Notes: generated by a model not told the origin, from the sequence alone. Shown: positions 25,445-36,978, counted from the stretch's first letter. The stretch: 64,000 bases of DNA from Bisbaumannia salifodinae (GCF_039522585.1 NZ_BAAADR010000007.1), one strand, 5' to 3'. Numbers and translations: made by a program.

Positions 25445-27157
25445 ATGCCCGAGCCCGGCCACGACCCTACCCCTGCCCGCGACCCGGGAAGCCTGCCCTG
25501 GGGCTGGCTCTACCGGCCGCTCAAGGCGCGGCTGCTGGCGCTGGCGCGGCTGCTGGCGCTGAGCCTGGTAGCGACCCTGCTGGCGCTGCTGCCGCCACTG
25601 CTCACCCAGCGGCTGATCGACCAGGGCCTGATGCAGGGCGACTTCGCCACGGTGGCGACCTATGTGGCCGCCCTGGTGGCGGTGGGGCTCGCCGCCCTGG
25701 GCCTGCAGGGGCTGACCCGCCTGCAGCATGTGGCGCTCTCCGCCCGGCTGCTGCTGTCGCTGCGCCGCTCCCTGCTGCGTCACCTGCTGCGCCTGGCTCC
25801 GGGGCGCTGGCAGGCCCGGGGCCGGGGCGACCTGATGAGCCGCCTCGACGGCGACCTGTCGATCCTCCAGGGCTTCGTCCTGGATGGCCTGCTGGGCGGG
25901 CTCTCCAACCTGCTGGGGCTGGTCGGGGCCCTGGCCATGATCGGCCTGTTCAGCCCCCTGCTGATGCTCCTGGTGGCGGTGCTGGTGCCGATCCAGTGGC
26001 TGTGGCTGCGCGCCTGGCGCCCGGCCCTGACCCGTCGCCAGCAGGCGCTCAGAGAGCAGAGCGGCGAACTCTCCGGCTTCTGGCAGGACACCCTGGCCCA
26101 TGGCCCCTGGTTCCAGGGCCAGGCCCTGGAGGCGGCGCGGCTCAACCGCCTCCAGGGGCTCGGCCACGAGCAGCTGCGGCGCCTCCTGGCGGTGCGCTGG
26201 GTGGGGTTCCTCAGCGACATGGGGCCCCAGTTGATCCTCGCCCTGGCCCGGGCCGGGGTGCTGCTGCTGGGCGGCTATCTGGTGATCCAGGGGCGCTTGC
26301 AACTCGGCGAGCTGGTGGCCCTGCTGGCCTATCTCGGCATGGTGATGGCGCCCATCGGTGGCCTGCTCGGCCTCTATGGCGGCTGGCAGCGGGCCCGGGT
26401 CAGCGCGGCGCGCCTCGCCGAGCTCTTCGCCGAGCCCGCCATGCGCGATCCCTACCGGGGCGAGCGGCCCACGGGACCCGGCGAGATCCGCCTCGAGGGG
26501 CTGCGGTTCCGCCATCCCGGCCAGGCCGACTGGCTGCTGGGTGGCGTCGACCTCGAGCTCCCGCCGGGTCACAAGGTACTGATCGACGGCCCCTCCGGCG
26601 CCGGCAAGAGCAGCCTGATCCGCTTGCTGCTGGGCCTGGAGGCCCCCGAGGCGGGCGAGATCCGCGTCGATGGCGTGCCGCTCGATGCGCTCGCCCGTCG
26701 CCACTGGCTCAAGCGAGTGGCCTGGGTGGAGCAACACCCCAGCCTGCTGCGCGGCAGCCTGGCCGAGACCCTGCGTGCGCTGGCCCCGGAGGCCAGTGAC
26801 GCGGAACTGCGCGAGGCGTTGGTGCGGGTCGGCTTGGCGGAGTGGTTCGACGCCTTGCCCCAGGGCCTGGCCACCGAGCTGGGCGACCTGGGCGGCAAGG
26901 TCTCCGGCGGCCAGCGGGCGCGCCTGGCCCTGGCCCGGGCGCTGCTCAAGAAGCCGCGCCTGGTGCTGCTCGACGAGCCCACCGCGGCGCTGGACCCGGC
27001 GGCCGCCCGGGCCTTCGATGCCCTGCTCGACGAGGTGCTGGGCGAGACCACCCGGTTGATTATCAGCCACCAGGGGGGCCACTTCGGTCACCTGGATGCC
27101 CGCTACCGCCTCGAGGGCGGGCGGCTGATCGCGGCGGAGGCGGTGCCATGTCTCTAA
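25445..27157 (+). CDS. qhpF: ABC transporter for export of the QHNDH small subunit
   Basis: This half-transporter is 570 residues with a membrane domain (about six helices, residues 25-300) fused to an ATPase domain. Walker A GPSGAGKS is near 382, the signature VSGGQRARLA near 486, and Walker B LVLLDEPTAALDP near 508. In Paracoccus, QhpF moves the cross-linked gamma subunit to the periplasm, and its place between qhpB and qhpE supports that role here. ATG 25445 is preceded by GGAG. An in-frame extension upstream lies inside the repeat element and is not likely coding. Confidence 0.88.
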   Translation: MPEPGHDPTPARDPGSLPWGWLYRPLKARLLALARLLALSLVATLLALLPPLLTQRLIDQGLMQGDFATVATYVAALVAVGLAALGLQGLTRLQHVALSARLLLSLRRSLLRHLLRLAPGRWQARGRGDLMSRLDGDLSILQGFVLDGLLGGLSNLLGLVGALAMIGLFSPLLMLLVAVLVPIQWLWLRAWRPALTRRQQALREQSGELSGFWQDTLAHGPWFQGQALEAARLNRLQGLGHEQLRRLLAVRWVGFLSDMGPQLILALARAGVLLLGGYLVIQGRLQLGELVALLAYLGMVMAPIGGLLGLYGGWQRARVSAARLAELFAEPAMRDPYRGERPTGPGEIRLEGLRFRHPGQADWLLGGVDLELPPGHKVLIDGPSGAGKSSLIRLLLGLEAPEAGEIRVDGVPLDALARRHWLKRVAWVEQHPSLLRGSLAETLRALAPEASDAELREALVRVGLAEWFDALPQGLATELGDLGGKVSGGQRARLALARALLKKPRLVLLDEPTAALDPAAARAFDALLDEVLGETTRLIISHQGGHFGHLDARYRLEGGRLIAAEAVPCL

Positions 27158-27840
27158 TACCGGCCCTAACACCGACCCTGGGACTAATCGATAGCGGCGT
27201 GCCTCCCGGCACGCCCCTGGCACGTTTCCATTCGCCGGCTGGCGGCGATGCCGAGGATCGCCTGGGCCATGGGCGGGCCATCCTCGCCACCCTGGGGCAC
27301 TATCTACCGCCGCGGCTGGAGATCGCCCTCTATAAGCTCTTCGAGGAACGCCTGATCGCCGATGCCGCCGCCCTGGCGGCGGCCTTCGAGTGGCAGGCCG
27401 AGGCGCCGCCGGCCTGGCTGCTGTGCAGCCTGGGACTGCCTCGGGCCGATGCCCGGCTGCGGGCGGCGGTGGCGCGCTTACAGCAAGCCGGCACCCGCAT
27501 CGTCGCCGCCAGCCCGCGCTTCGGGGCGCCGGTCTATCCGGCGGCCTGGCCCGGGGTGATGGCGGTGACCGGCGACGCGGGCCTGGTGCCGGGGCCACCA
27601 CGCCGAGGCCGCGACGGGCGCTGGTACGCCTGCGTCTGGGCGGCCCAGGAGATACAAGAGGAGGGGGGCGCCTGGCAGCCCTGGCAGATGGGGCCGCCGC
27701 CGGCGGGCACGCTGCCGCACCTGGGTGGGGCCAGCTTCGCCGCGGCCCATGCCCTGGGCTACTGGCTGGCGGAGTCGGCCGGCGACGAGGCCGTGACGTC
27801 GCCAGAGGAGGGCGTGGGCAGAGGGGGCCAATCGGGGTGA
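27148..27840 (+). CDS. qhpE: subtilisin-like protease that trims the QhpC leader
   Basis: This 230-residue compact S8-type protease has the expected catalytic triad: D15 in GLIDSGV, H41 in GHGRAI, and S196 in GGASFAAAHALG. It lacks a signal peptide, as expected for a cytosolic leader peptidase. The ATG overlaps the end of qhpF by 10 bases. The last 82 bases overlap the convergent qhpG gene on the other strand. Confidence 0.88.
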   Translation: MSLIPALTPTLGLIDSGVPPGTPLARFHSPAGGDAEDRLGHGRAILATLGHYLPPRLEIALYKLFEERLIADAAALAAAFEWQAEAPPAWLLCSLGLPRADARLRAAVARLQQAGTRIVAASPRFGAPVYPAAWPGVMAVTGDAGLVPGPPRRGRDGRWYACVWAAQEIQEEGGAWQPWQMGPPPAGTLPHLGGASFAAAHALGYWLAESAGDEAVTSPEEGVGRGGQSG

Positions 27841-29129
27841 TCGGCCCACCAGCGGACAAGCGCCGGGGCGGCGGGGCCGGCGGCGATCAATAGCGCCTGG
27901 GCCGCCTCGTGGTCTTCGGCCTGCATGGCGCTGACCAGGGGCGCCAGGGGAACGCCCGCCACCGCCTGGATGCCCAGGGGCTGGTCCGGGGTCACGGCCA
28001 GCTCCCGTTCGGCCAGGCGGGTACCGACGATGGCCAGGCCCCGCGCCACCCGGACCCGCGCCCAGGGCTCCGGTAGATGCAGCGCTTGATGGTCGGGCCA
28101 GTGGCAGCGCGCCGCCCAGTAGGGGGCCGGGTCGGTGGTGATTGATGCTGGATAAGCGGCCTGGCGATAGAAGTCGCGGCCGGCCCGGGCGAAGCGCCAG
28201 TATTGGGCGTCCTGGCGGCGCTGATGGAAGCGCTCCAGGGGCGCGATGGGCCGGCCCTCGAGCAGGCCATTCAACACCGGCGCCAGGCCATGGGCCGAGG
28301 AGAGGGCATTGAAGATGCCCTGGCCGGAGAGGGGGTCGATGGCCATGGCGGCATCTCCCAGACGCCACAGCCGCCCCTCCCGAACCCGGGTGCGCCCCAG
28401 CAGGCTAGGGCGCCGGTAGTGGTGACGAATCCCGGCCCGGCCCCACAGCGGGGCCAGCTCGGGCTGGGCGGCGAGCCAGGCGTCGGGATCCCGGCGCGCC
28501 CGACGCAGGGTCGCCTCCGGCAGGGCCAGTTGCAGGTACTGCTGGCCCTCGAGCCGCGACCACCAGGCCCAGCCGCCGCCGGGCAGCGACAGGGCGGCGC
28601 TGGCGGGGGTGGGCTCGGTGGCCGCGCCGCGCAGGATCCAGGCCGGGGTCGACCAGGGGGCAGCGTCGCGGAACTGGCGCCGCGCCGCCGCCCGACCCCG
28701 GGCCTCCACCCCCCAGGGCGCGCTCAGGACGCGACCGTCCGCCAGGGTCAGCCGCGCCCGGTCGCCATCACTCGCCAGGGCCGTGATCCGCGCCTCGATC
28801 ACCGGGATACCGGCTTCGCGCAGGTCCGCCAGCAGGGCGGCATCGAAGGCCGGGCGCGGCAACAGCCACTCGGCATTGGGCGCCCGCGCCTCGCCGCCCC
28901 AGGTGACCCGCCGCGGCAGGGGACCCACCGCGCAGGCGGTGGCCCGACGCAGCCCTAGGCCGGCCAGGGCCTGGAGGCTGCGCCGGGAAATGCCCTCGAT
29001 GGCCCGGTAGTCACGGATGCGGCCCACCAGGGTGACCCGCCGGCCGGCGCGATGCAGCAGCATGGCCAGGGCGGCCCCGGCGGGGCCGCCGCCGGCGATC
29101 AGCACCTCGCCGGCCGCCTCATCATGCAT
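27759..29129 (-). CDS. qhpG: FAD-dependent monooxygenase for QhpC tryptophan hydroxylation
   Basis: This flavoprotein is 456 residues from ATG 29129, where TGATG overlaps the stop of the upstream gene. The FAD motif GGGPAGAALAMLLHRAG lies near residue 12, and the second FAD motif GDAAMAIDPLSGQGIFNAL near 270. QhpG dihydroxylates the tryptophan that becomes CTQ. It sits on the opposite strand to the rest of the qhp genes, as the last gene of the aldehyde dehydrogenase operon. This ties maturation to the same sigma-54 promoter. Confidence 0.85.
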   Translation of the reverse strand: MHDEAAGEVLIAGGGPAGAALAMLLHRAGRRVTLVGRIRDYRAIEGISRRSLQALAGLGLRRATACAVGPLPRRVTWGGEARAPNAEWLLPRPAFDAALLADLREAGIPVIEARITALASDGDRARLTLADGRVLSAPWGVEARGRAAARRQFRDAAPWSTPAWILRGAATEPTPASAALSLPGGGWAWWSRLEGQQYLQLALPEATLRRARRDPDAWLAAQPELAPLWGRAGIRHHYRRPSLLGRTRVREGRLWRLGDAAMAIDPLSGQGIFNALSSAHGLAPVLNGLLEGRPIAPLERFHQRRQDAQYWRFARAGRDFYRQAAYPASITTDPAPYWAARCHWPDHQALHLPEPWARVRVARGLAIVGTRLAERELAVTPDQPLGIQAVAGVPLAPLVSAMQAEDHEAAQALLIAAGPAAPALVRWWADHPDWPPLPTPSSGDVTASSPADSASQ

Positions 29130-30436
29130 CAGAAGAAGACCCCCACCAGTAGCTGGGCATAGAAGGACGCCTCGTCGTCGCCGAGCTGGATACCGCCCTC
29201 GGCCGCGCTCCTGTCGGGACTGTACCAGCCCAGCAGCGGCGAGACATAGAGCCAGTCGCTGGGCAGCCACTCCGCATAGAGGTTGAGCTCGCGCCCGCCC
29301 ATATCGGGCTGGTCGGCGGTATCCAGGCTCTCGAAGTCGTAGGCCAGCAGCCCCAGGTGCAGGCTCTCGCTCACCGAGCCGGTGAGGCCCAGTCGCCATG
29401 CCTCGGCGTTGCTGTTGAAGGGGCCGGCGTAGTTGCCCGCCACCTCGCCCTGGAACCAGGTGCCATAGCTGCGGGTAAAGCCGTAGAAGAGCGCGTCCCA
29501 GCCCTCGGAGAAGCGACTGTAGCGCAGCGACAGGGTCGGCTGGCCGGGCAGCTCGCTAAAGGTCCAGGCAGGCTCCAGGGCCCAGGCCGTCTCGCGGGAG
29601 TCCTTGCGCTGATGGGCGAATTCGCCGCGCAGGGTCAGGGCCTCGTCGAGCAGGCGCTGCTCGACGCGCAGGTCGTAGACGTCCATGCCGTCGCGCTCGG
29701 CCAGGAAAGGGCTGGCCTCGCCCTCGTCGACCCCCAGGCCGCGCAGGTAGCTGGCCTCCACCAGGCCATGGGCATGCTCGCGGGTCAGGGTGAACGCCGC
29801 CATCTCGGTGCTGGCCTGGGCCGGGTTGTCCGACGCGAACCAGGCCAGTTGGCCCCGCCAGCCGTCGCGGCCCAGCGCCACCACGGCGGTGCGGTCGAAG
29901 GCCTTGCGGCCGGCCAGGTAGTAGGCGCCGCCGCGGTCGAGCTCCTCGCCCAGGGCATCGCCCAGGCTCAGCGCATCGCCGGCCACCAGGAAGCCCTCGC
30001 CCAGGGTGATCGGCTGGCGACCGGCGGAGACGTCGAGGGACCAGGACGAGCCACCCAGGGCCTCGCTGCGGTAGCCGACGACGGCATCTTCCAGGTCCAG
30101 CTCGCGCTCCCTGCCGGAGGTAAAGCCGGCGGCGTCGCCATCGCCCCAGGTGGCGGTGCCCACGGTGCTGACCCGGCCATAGAGGCCGGACTCTTTGGGG
30201 TTGAGTTCGGCGCCCAGGGTGACCACGCCCTCTTGCCAACGGTAGCGGCCCGGCTCGGCGGCGCCGGTGGCATAGCCCCGGTCGCTATGGAAGGCGCCCA
30301 GCAGCGCCTGGAGGTCGATATCCACGGTGGCATGGCCGAGATCGGCCATCTCATAGGCCTGGGCGGGCAGGGCGGCGGCCAGCAGCAGGCCGCCCAGCGT
30401 CGTCGGCAGACGCCGGAAGTTCTTGTTGTTATGCAT
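29129..30436 (-). CDS. outer-membrane beta-barrel protein (porin-like)
   Basis: The N-terminus MHNNKNFRRLPTTLGGLLL continues to AAALPAQA, a good Sec signal with a cut after AQA at residue 27. The mature part alternates polar and hydrophobic residues as in beta barrels and ends LLVGVFF, with the terminal Phe typical of outer-membrane proteins. The length is 435 residues. Its place between the aldehyde dehydrogenase and qhpG suggests passage of the amine substrate or product. The specific porin family was not identified. Confidence 0.7.
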   Translation of the reverse strand: MHNNKNFRRLPTTLGGLLLAAALPAQAYEMADLGHATVDIDLQALLGAFHSDRGYATGAAEPGRYRWQEGVVTLGAELNPKESGLYGRVSTVGTATWGDGDAAGFTSGRERELDLEDAVVGYRSEALGGSSWSLDVSAGRQPITLGEGFLVAGDALSLGDALGEELDRGGAYYLAGRKAFDRTAVVALGRDGWRGQLAWFASDNPAQASTEMAAFTLTREHAHGLVEASYLRGLGVDEGEASPFLAERDGMDVYDLRVEQRLLDEALTLRGEFAHQRKDSRETAWALEPAWTFSELPGQPTLSLRYSRFSEGWDALFYGFTRSYGTWFQGEVAGNYAGPFNSNAEAWRLGLTGSVSESLHLGLLAYDFESLDTADQPDMGGRELNLYAEWLPSDWLYVSPLLGWYSPDRSAAEGGIQLGDDEASFYAQLLVGVFF

Positions 30437-30489
30437 GGGGGATTCCTCGGGGTTGGAAGGGCCCCGACCGATGCCGGGGCCGGGTTGCA

Positions 30490-31974
30490 TCAAACGATCA
30501 TTACGACCGACTTCTGCTCCGTGTAATGCTCGATCAGGGAGTCGCTGAGCTCGCGGCCGATCCCCGACTGCTTGAAGCCGCCGAAGGGCATGCAGGCGTC
30601 CAGCAGGTTATGGCCGTTGACCCAGACGCTGCCGGCCTCGATCTCCGGCACCAGGCGATTGACCGCGGCGAGGTCGTTGGACCAGATGCTGGCGGCCAGG
30701 CCGTAGGGGGAGTCGTTGGCCAGCGTCACCAGCTCGTCGAGCTCGCGGAAGGTCTGCACCACCACCACCGGGCCGAAGATCTCCTCCTGCACGCAGCGAC
30801 TCGCCTGGGCCAGGCCGGTGATCACCGTGGGCTCGACGAAGTAGCCGCTGTCGCTGCCCTTGCCGCCGCCGGTGACGATGGTGCCGCCGTCGCTGCGGGC
30901 CTGGTCGATGTACTCCAGGACCCGGCGCTGCTGCTTGGCGGAGACCAGTGGCCCCAGGGTGGTGGTGGGTTCCCAGCCCGGCGCCAGGGTCAGGCCCTGG
31001 GCCTGTTCGGCGAGCCTGGCGACGAAGGCGTCATGGATCGACTCGTGGACATAGATCCGCGAGCCGGCGGTGCACACCTGGCCCTGGTTGAAGAAGATCG
31101 CCTGGGCGGCGCCGGCGGCGGCGGCCTCGATATCGGCGTCGGCCAGCACCAACACCGGCGACTTGCCGCCCAGCTCCAGGGTGGTGCGGGTCATGTTCTC
31201 CATGGCGGCGTGGCCGATCAGCTTGCCCACCGGGGTGGAGCCGGTGAAGGCCACCTTGTTGATGCCCGGATGGCCGGCCAGCGCCGCCCCGGCGGTGTGC
31301 CCCAGGCCGGTGACCACATTGAGGGTGCCGGCGGGCAGGCCCACCTGCTCGGCCAGCTCCGCCAGCAGCAGGGCGGTGAGCGGGGTGTCTTCGGCGGGCT
31401 TGAGCACGATGCTGCAGCCGGCGGCCAGCGCGGGGGCCACCTTCCACACCGCCATCAGCAGCGGGAAGTTCCAGGGGATGATGGCCCCCACCACGCCGAT
31501 GGGCTCGCGGCGGGTATAGGCGACGATCTGCTTGTCGTCGGGCACGAAGGGCATGGAGGGGGTCATGCTGCGCCCTTCGATCTTGGTGGCCCAGCCGGCG
31601 GTATAGCGGATGAAGTCAATGGCCAGGGCCACGTCCATATGCCGCGAGAAGGTCACCGGCTTGCCGTTGTCCAGGGTCTCGAGCAGGGCGAAGTCGTCGG
31701 CGCGGGCCTCCAGGGCATCGGCGAGATCCAGCAGCAGCTTTTCGCGCTGGGATGGGCGCGACCTGCGCCAGGTGCGGAAGGCCTCCCGGGCGGCGTTTAC
31801 CGCGGCGTCGATATCGGTGGCGTCCCCCGCCGGGACCCGGCTGATCACCTCGGCGGTGGCGGGGTTGTAGACGTCCAGGGTCTGGCCGCCGGCGGCGGGG
31901 CGCCACTGGCCGCCGATAAAGAGGGCGTGACTCTTGTCCAGCCAGGACTGAATGGCGGCGGAGGGCTGCGTCAT
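30490..31974 (-). CDS. NAD(P)-dependent aldehyde dehydrogenase of the amine oxidation operon
   Basis: This 494-residue ALDH-superfamily enzyme would oxidise the aldehydes made by QHNDH. It shows the catalytic glutamate in TLELGGKSP, the catalytic cysteine in QGQVCTAGSR, and the C-terminal CMPFGGFKQSGIGREL. It resembles phenylacetaldehyde or betaine-aldehyde type enzymes. ATG 31974 has AGGAG 7 bases upstream. It heads the minus-strand operon ALDH, porin, qhpG and is preceded by a good sigma-54 promoter. Confidence 0.9.
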   Translation of the reverse strand: MTQPSAAIQSWLDKSHALFIGGQWRPAAGGQTLDVYNPATAEVISRVPAGDATDIDAAVNAAREAFRTWRRSRPSQREKLLLDLADALEARADDFALLETLDNGKPVTFSRHMDVALAIDFIRYTAGWATKIEGRSMTPSMPFVPDDKQIVAYTRREPIGVVGAIIPWNFPLLMAVWKVAPALAAGCSIVLKPAEDTPLTALLLAELAEQVGLPAGTLNVVTGLGHTAGAALAGHPGINKVAFTGSTPVGKLIGHAAMENMTRTTLELGGKSPVLVLADADIEAAAAGAAQAIFFNQGQVCTAGSRIYVHESIHDAFVARLAEQAQGLTLAPGWEPTTTLGPLVSAKQQRRVLEYIDQARSDGGTIVTGGGKGSDSGYFVEPTVITGLAQASRCVQEEIFGPVVVVQTFRELDELVTLANDSPYGLAASIWSNDLAAVNRLVPEIEAGSVWVNGHNLLDACMPFGGFKQSGIGRELSDSLIEHYTEQKSVVMIV

Positions 31975-32049
31975 GGTTGTGCTCCTGTGGGGCTGATTTA
32001 TGATTGTTGGCAGACCGTTCGAGGCGCCAAGGGTGCCTAGCACTCGAAT

Positions 32050-32065
32050 AGCAAGTCCCATGCCA
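32050..32065 (-). promoter_or_regulatory. sigma-54 (-24/-12) promoter of the ALDH-porin-qhpG operon
   Basis: On the minus strand the sequence is TGGCATGGGACTTGCT, which fits the consensus TGGCAYR-N4-TTGCW at every fixed position. The expected start site is about 65 bases upstream of the ALDH ATG. Two activator palindromes lie 85-110 bp further upstream. Confidence 0.8.
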
Positions 32066-32134
32066 GCTTTGGGATGAAAAATAATCACAATGAAAACAGT
32101 GGGTTGAGGGTTCGCCTCCGAGGCGGCTCCCGGG

Positions 32135-32151
32135 TGTCGCGTCGCCGGACA
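32135..32151. promoter_or_regulatory. candidate activator site 1 (TGTC-N9-GACA)
   Basis: TGTCGCGTCGCCGGACA has the same TGTC/GACA ends and N9 spacing as the sites at 32159 and 20309. Its centre is 24 bp from site 2, between the sigma-54 promoter and the activator gene. Confidence 0.6.
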
Positions 32152-32158
32152 GGACGGC

Positions 32159-32175
32159 TGTCGCATCCTGGGACA
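32159..32175. promoter_or_regulatory. candidate activator site 2 (TGTC-N9-GACA)
   Basis: TGTCGCATCCTGGGACA; its reverse complement matches the qhpA-upstream site in 16 of 17 bases. It ends 23 bases before the activator start codon, so autoregulation is possible. Confidence 0.65.
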
Positions 32176-32198
32176 CCGCGACCCACCGGGAGAGACCT

Positions 32199-34169
<1,971 letters not shown>

Positions 34170-35218
34170 ACGCCTCGGTTTCCGGGGCGGGGGCCGCGTC
34201 CTCGATCCAGCCCCGCTCCCGGTAATAGCGGAGCGCCCCCTCGTGGAGGGGGGCACTGAGCCCCTCGCGAATCATCGTCTCCGGGCTCAGGTCGGCATAG
34301 GCGGGGTGAAAGGCCTTGAAGGTATCGAGGTTGTCGAACAGGGTCGCCACCAGGCGGTAGATCAACGCCTCGTCCACCGCCGCCGAGGTGACCAGGGTGG
34401 CGCGTACCCCGAAGGTGTTCACCGCCGGCTGGTCGTCGCCATAGAGGCCGGCGGGAATGGTGGCCCGGGTCAGGTAGGGGGTGCCGGCCACCAGGCGGTC
34501 GACCGGTTCGCCGCCGACCTCCACCAGGATGGCGTCGCAGAGCCGCACCGCCTGGGCGATGGAGGGGTTGGGATGCCCCACCGTATAGACCATGGCCTGG
34601 ATAGTGCCGTGGCAGAGTTCCAGGGACTGCTGGTCGGCGGGCAGTTCGTTGGCGGGGCGGAAATCCCTCAGACTCCAACCCCAGGCCTCGAGCAGGGTCA
34701 TCATGGTGCCGCGCTGACCCGAACCGGGATTGCCCACGTTGACCGAGCGACTGCGCAGGTCGGCGAAGCCGGTAATGCCGCTGTCGCGGCGGACCACCAG
34801 GGTAAAGGGCTCGCCATGCAGCGCGGCGATGGCACGCAGGTTGGGGTCGGGGCCCACCGTCGCGAAGCCCGCGCTGCCGGTTACCGCATAGTGCTGCAGG
34901 TCCGACTGGGCCAGGGCCACCGGTACCTCGCCGTCGCGCAGGGCGGTCAGGTTGGCGGCGGAGCCGCCGCTGGTGCGGGCCTCGCAGGGAATATCCACCA
35001 GGCTGCACAGGGCGCGCCCGGTGATATGGTAGACCCCGGCCGGGCTCGCCGTGGCGATCACCAGCTCATCGGCGAGGGCGGGGCCGCTGGCCAGCAGGGC
35101 CATAAGGGACAAGGCCGCGCCCAGCTTGCTCAGGGCGTGCGATACCATCCATTGGCGAGGCATAAGGCATCTCCTTCAGGGGGGGCGCTGATGCTTAGCC
35201 AAAGCATAGTCTTGCCCT

Positions 35219-35683
35219 TCAGAGGATGCCGCTCTCCAGCCCGGCGGCCAGATAGAGGCCCAGCTCCTCGACCCGCTCGACGAAGGCCTCCTGCCAGTCG
35301 CCGCGCAGGATCAGCGGTTCCTGCACCCAGCGCCAGCGCAGCCCGGTGACGATGCCCTCCACCGCCCGTCGGGTGCCGGTGCCGTCATGACCGGCGCGCA
35401 CATAGAGGGCACAGGGCAGCCCCTGCTTCTTCTCCAGTACCGGGTAGTAGCTGCGATCGAAGAAGTCCTTCAGGGCCCCGCTCATATAGCCCAGGTTCTC
35501 GGTGGTGCCGAGCAGGATGGCATCGCAGGCGCGGATATCTTCGGGGCCCGCCTCCAGGGGCGCCTTGACCACCACCTCCACGTTCTCCACGTCCGGATGG
35601 CGCGCGCCGCGTTCGGCGGCCTCGCGCAGCCTCAGGGTATTGGGGGAGGGCGCATGGGCGACGATCAGCAGGCGCTTGGGCAT
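35219..35683 (-). CDS. flavodoxin-fold NAD(P)H-dependent oxidoreductase
   Basis: This 154-residue FMN-type flavodoxin-fold protein has a beta strand plus phosphate loop (LLIVAHAPSPNTLRL) and the flavin-contact loop LGTTENLGYMSGALKDFFDRSYY. It resembles NADPH-dependent FMN reductases or quinone reductases of the WrbA/YwqN group. The ATG at 35683 has AGGAG upstream. A longer in-frame extension has no start signal and odd composition. It is apparently monocistronic. Confidence 0.75.
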   Translation of the reverse strand: MPKRLLIVAHAPSPNTLRLREAAERGARHPDVENVEVVVKAPLEAGPEDIRACDAILLGTTENLGYMSGALKDFFDRSYYPVLEKKQGLPCALYVRAGHDGTGTRRAVEGIVTGLRWRWVQEPLILRGDWQEAFVERVEELGLYLAAGLESGIL

Positions 35684-35852
35684 GGGGGCTCCTGATTCTC
35701 CGGTGGTATAGGCGTCAGGCTCGCCCAGTCGCGAGCGGCTGTCCATCGCCTGGTAAGCCACCTTCCCTCGACAAGGGCAGTCATTCCCTTGTGGGGGCTT
35801 GGCCCTGCCGAACGATTGGCAGCGCCAGGTGCCTTGCCTCCGGCAGCCCCCG

Positions 35853-36593
35853 TTACAGCGTCTCTTCCAGAAGCATGGCGAGGCGCTTGTGATGCAGGGC
35901 GTCGGCGGGCGCGTCGTAGGCGGGGGCGTCCTTGGCCGTGAAGCCGTGAGCCGCCCCCTTGTAGAGCTCCGTGGTGAAGTGCACGCCGGCCTTGGCCAGC
36001 GCCTCGTCCAGGCGGGCGATCTGCTCGGCGGGCAGCAGCTCATCCTGGTCGGCGTGGCCGAGATAGACGCGCCCCGCGATGCTGCCGACCACCTGGACGG
36101 GGCTGTGCGGGTCGTCGGCGCCCGCCAGCCGGGCTGAGTGAAAGCCGGCCGCGGCGGCCACCCGGTCGGGGTGTTCGGCCGCCATGCGCAGCGCGAAGGC
36201 GCCGGTCATGCAGTAGCCGACCACGCCCAGTTTGCCAGCCGCGAATTCGGCCGCGCCATCGATGCCGTCGAGGAGGGCGAGGAAATCGCGGGATTGCGCC
36301 TCGGGCGTCAGGTGGCCGGCATACTCGAGCAGCGTCGGACGCACCTCCGGATCGCGGAAGGACTTGCCCTCCGGTACGATGGGGCCGCGCGCATCGCGGT
36401 AGTAGACGTTGGGCATCAACACGGCGTAGCCGTTGTCGGCTATCTGCTGGGCCTTCTCGTGATAGCAGGGGCGCAGGCCGCCGATATCGGTGAACAGCAC
36501 CACGGCCGGCAGTGGGCCTGCGGCGCCCGCGGGCGTGAAGATATGGGCGTCGATGGTGCCGTCGGCGGCAGGGATGTCGATAGCGCGAGACAT
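35853..36593 (-). CDS. dienelactone hydrolase family protein
   Basis: This 246-residue alpha/beta hydrolase has the dienelactone hydrolase pattern: nucleophile C128 in GVVGYCMTGAFALR, an acid near D184 in GHADQDELLP, and H216 in GAAHGFTA. Dienelactone hydrolase converts dienelactone to maleylacetate; many relatives act on other esters. There are no other aromatic degradation genes beside it, so the substrate is open. GGAG stands 8 bases before the ATG at 36593. Confidence 0.85.
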   Translation of the reverse strand: MSRAIDIPAADGTIDAHIFTPAGAAGPLPAVVLFTDIGGLRPCYHEKAQQIADNGYAVLMPNVYYRDARGPIVPEGKSFRDPEVRPTLLEYAGHLTPEAQSRDFLALLDGIDGAAEFAAGKLGVVGYCMTGAFALRMAAEHPDRVAAAAGFHSARLAGADDPHSPVQVVGSIAGRVYLGHADQDELLPAEQIARLDEALAKAGVHFTTELYKGAAHGFTAKDAPAYDAPADALHHKRLAMLLEETL

Positions 36594-36978
36594 GAGCGGG
36601 CTCCGGGGCTGTCGATGAGGATGGATGTCGCCGGGGACGAAGGTCACCCGAGGAGCATCTAACCAGAGACAGGCCCGGTTGACGAGGTCGTTACCGAGGG
36701 GCACCGGAGCCCACCGAGCGATAAAGTCGCGGGGCAATGAGGGACGCCCGTGGCATCGTGTGTGGATGGGGTACGTCGAGGGCCAGGCGACAAGGCGTAC
36801 CGCTACGGCCAGTCCTGCCAGCACTATCTTCGCAATCGCTGGCAAGGGATACTGTGATTCAGCGGTGGTAGAGTGACGTCGTGCCAGCGATCGATGGCAC
36901 CATGCTGATGGGAGAGGGCGGGGCGCGGGTGTCGTCCCGAATCGATAGGGATAGAGAATCTTTGGGCGCTTGACGTAA
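36594..36978. other. intergenic region, no gene recognised
   Basis: This is a 385-base gap between the divergent dienelactone hydrolase and FadR-type regulator genes. It must hold both promoters. An open stretch continues upstream of the hydrolase but has no start signals and no recognisable protein. I see no clear -35/-10 pair, repeat or RNA. Confidence 0.5.

Noticed and set aside
25406..27859. Long minus-strand open frame opposite qhpF/qhpE
   Set aside because: Low-complexity Pro/Arg/Gln translation typical of an antisense frame; no homology recognised.
35684..36043. Extension upstream of the flavodoxin-fold reductase
   Set aside because: It is antisense to the dienelactone hydrolase end and the gap, with Ser/Pro/Arg-rich shadow composition.
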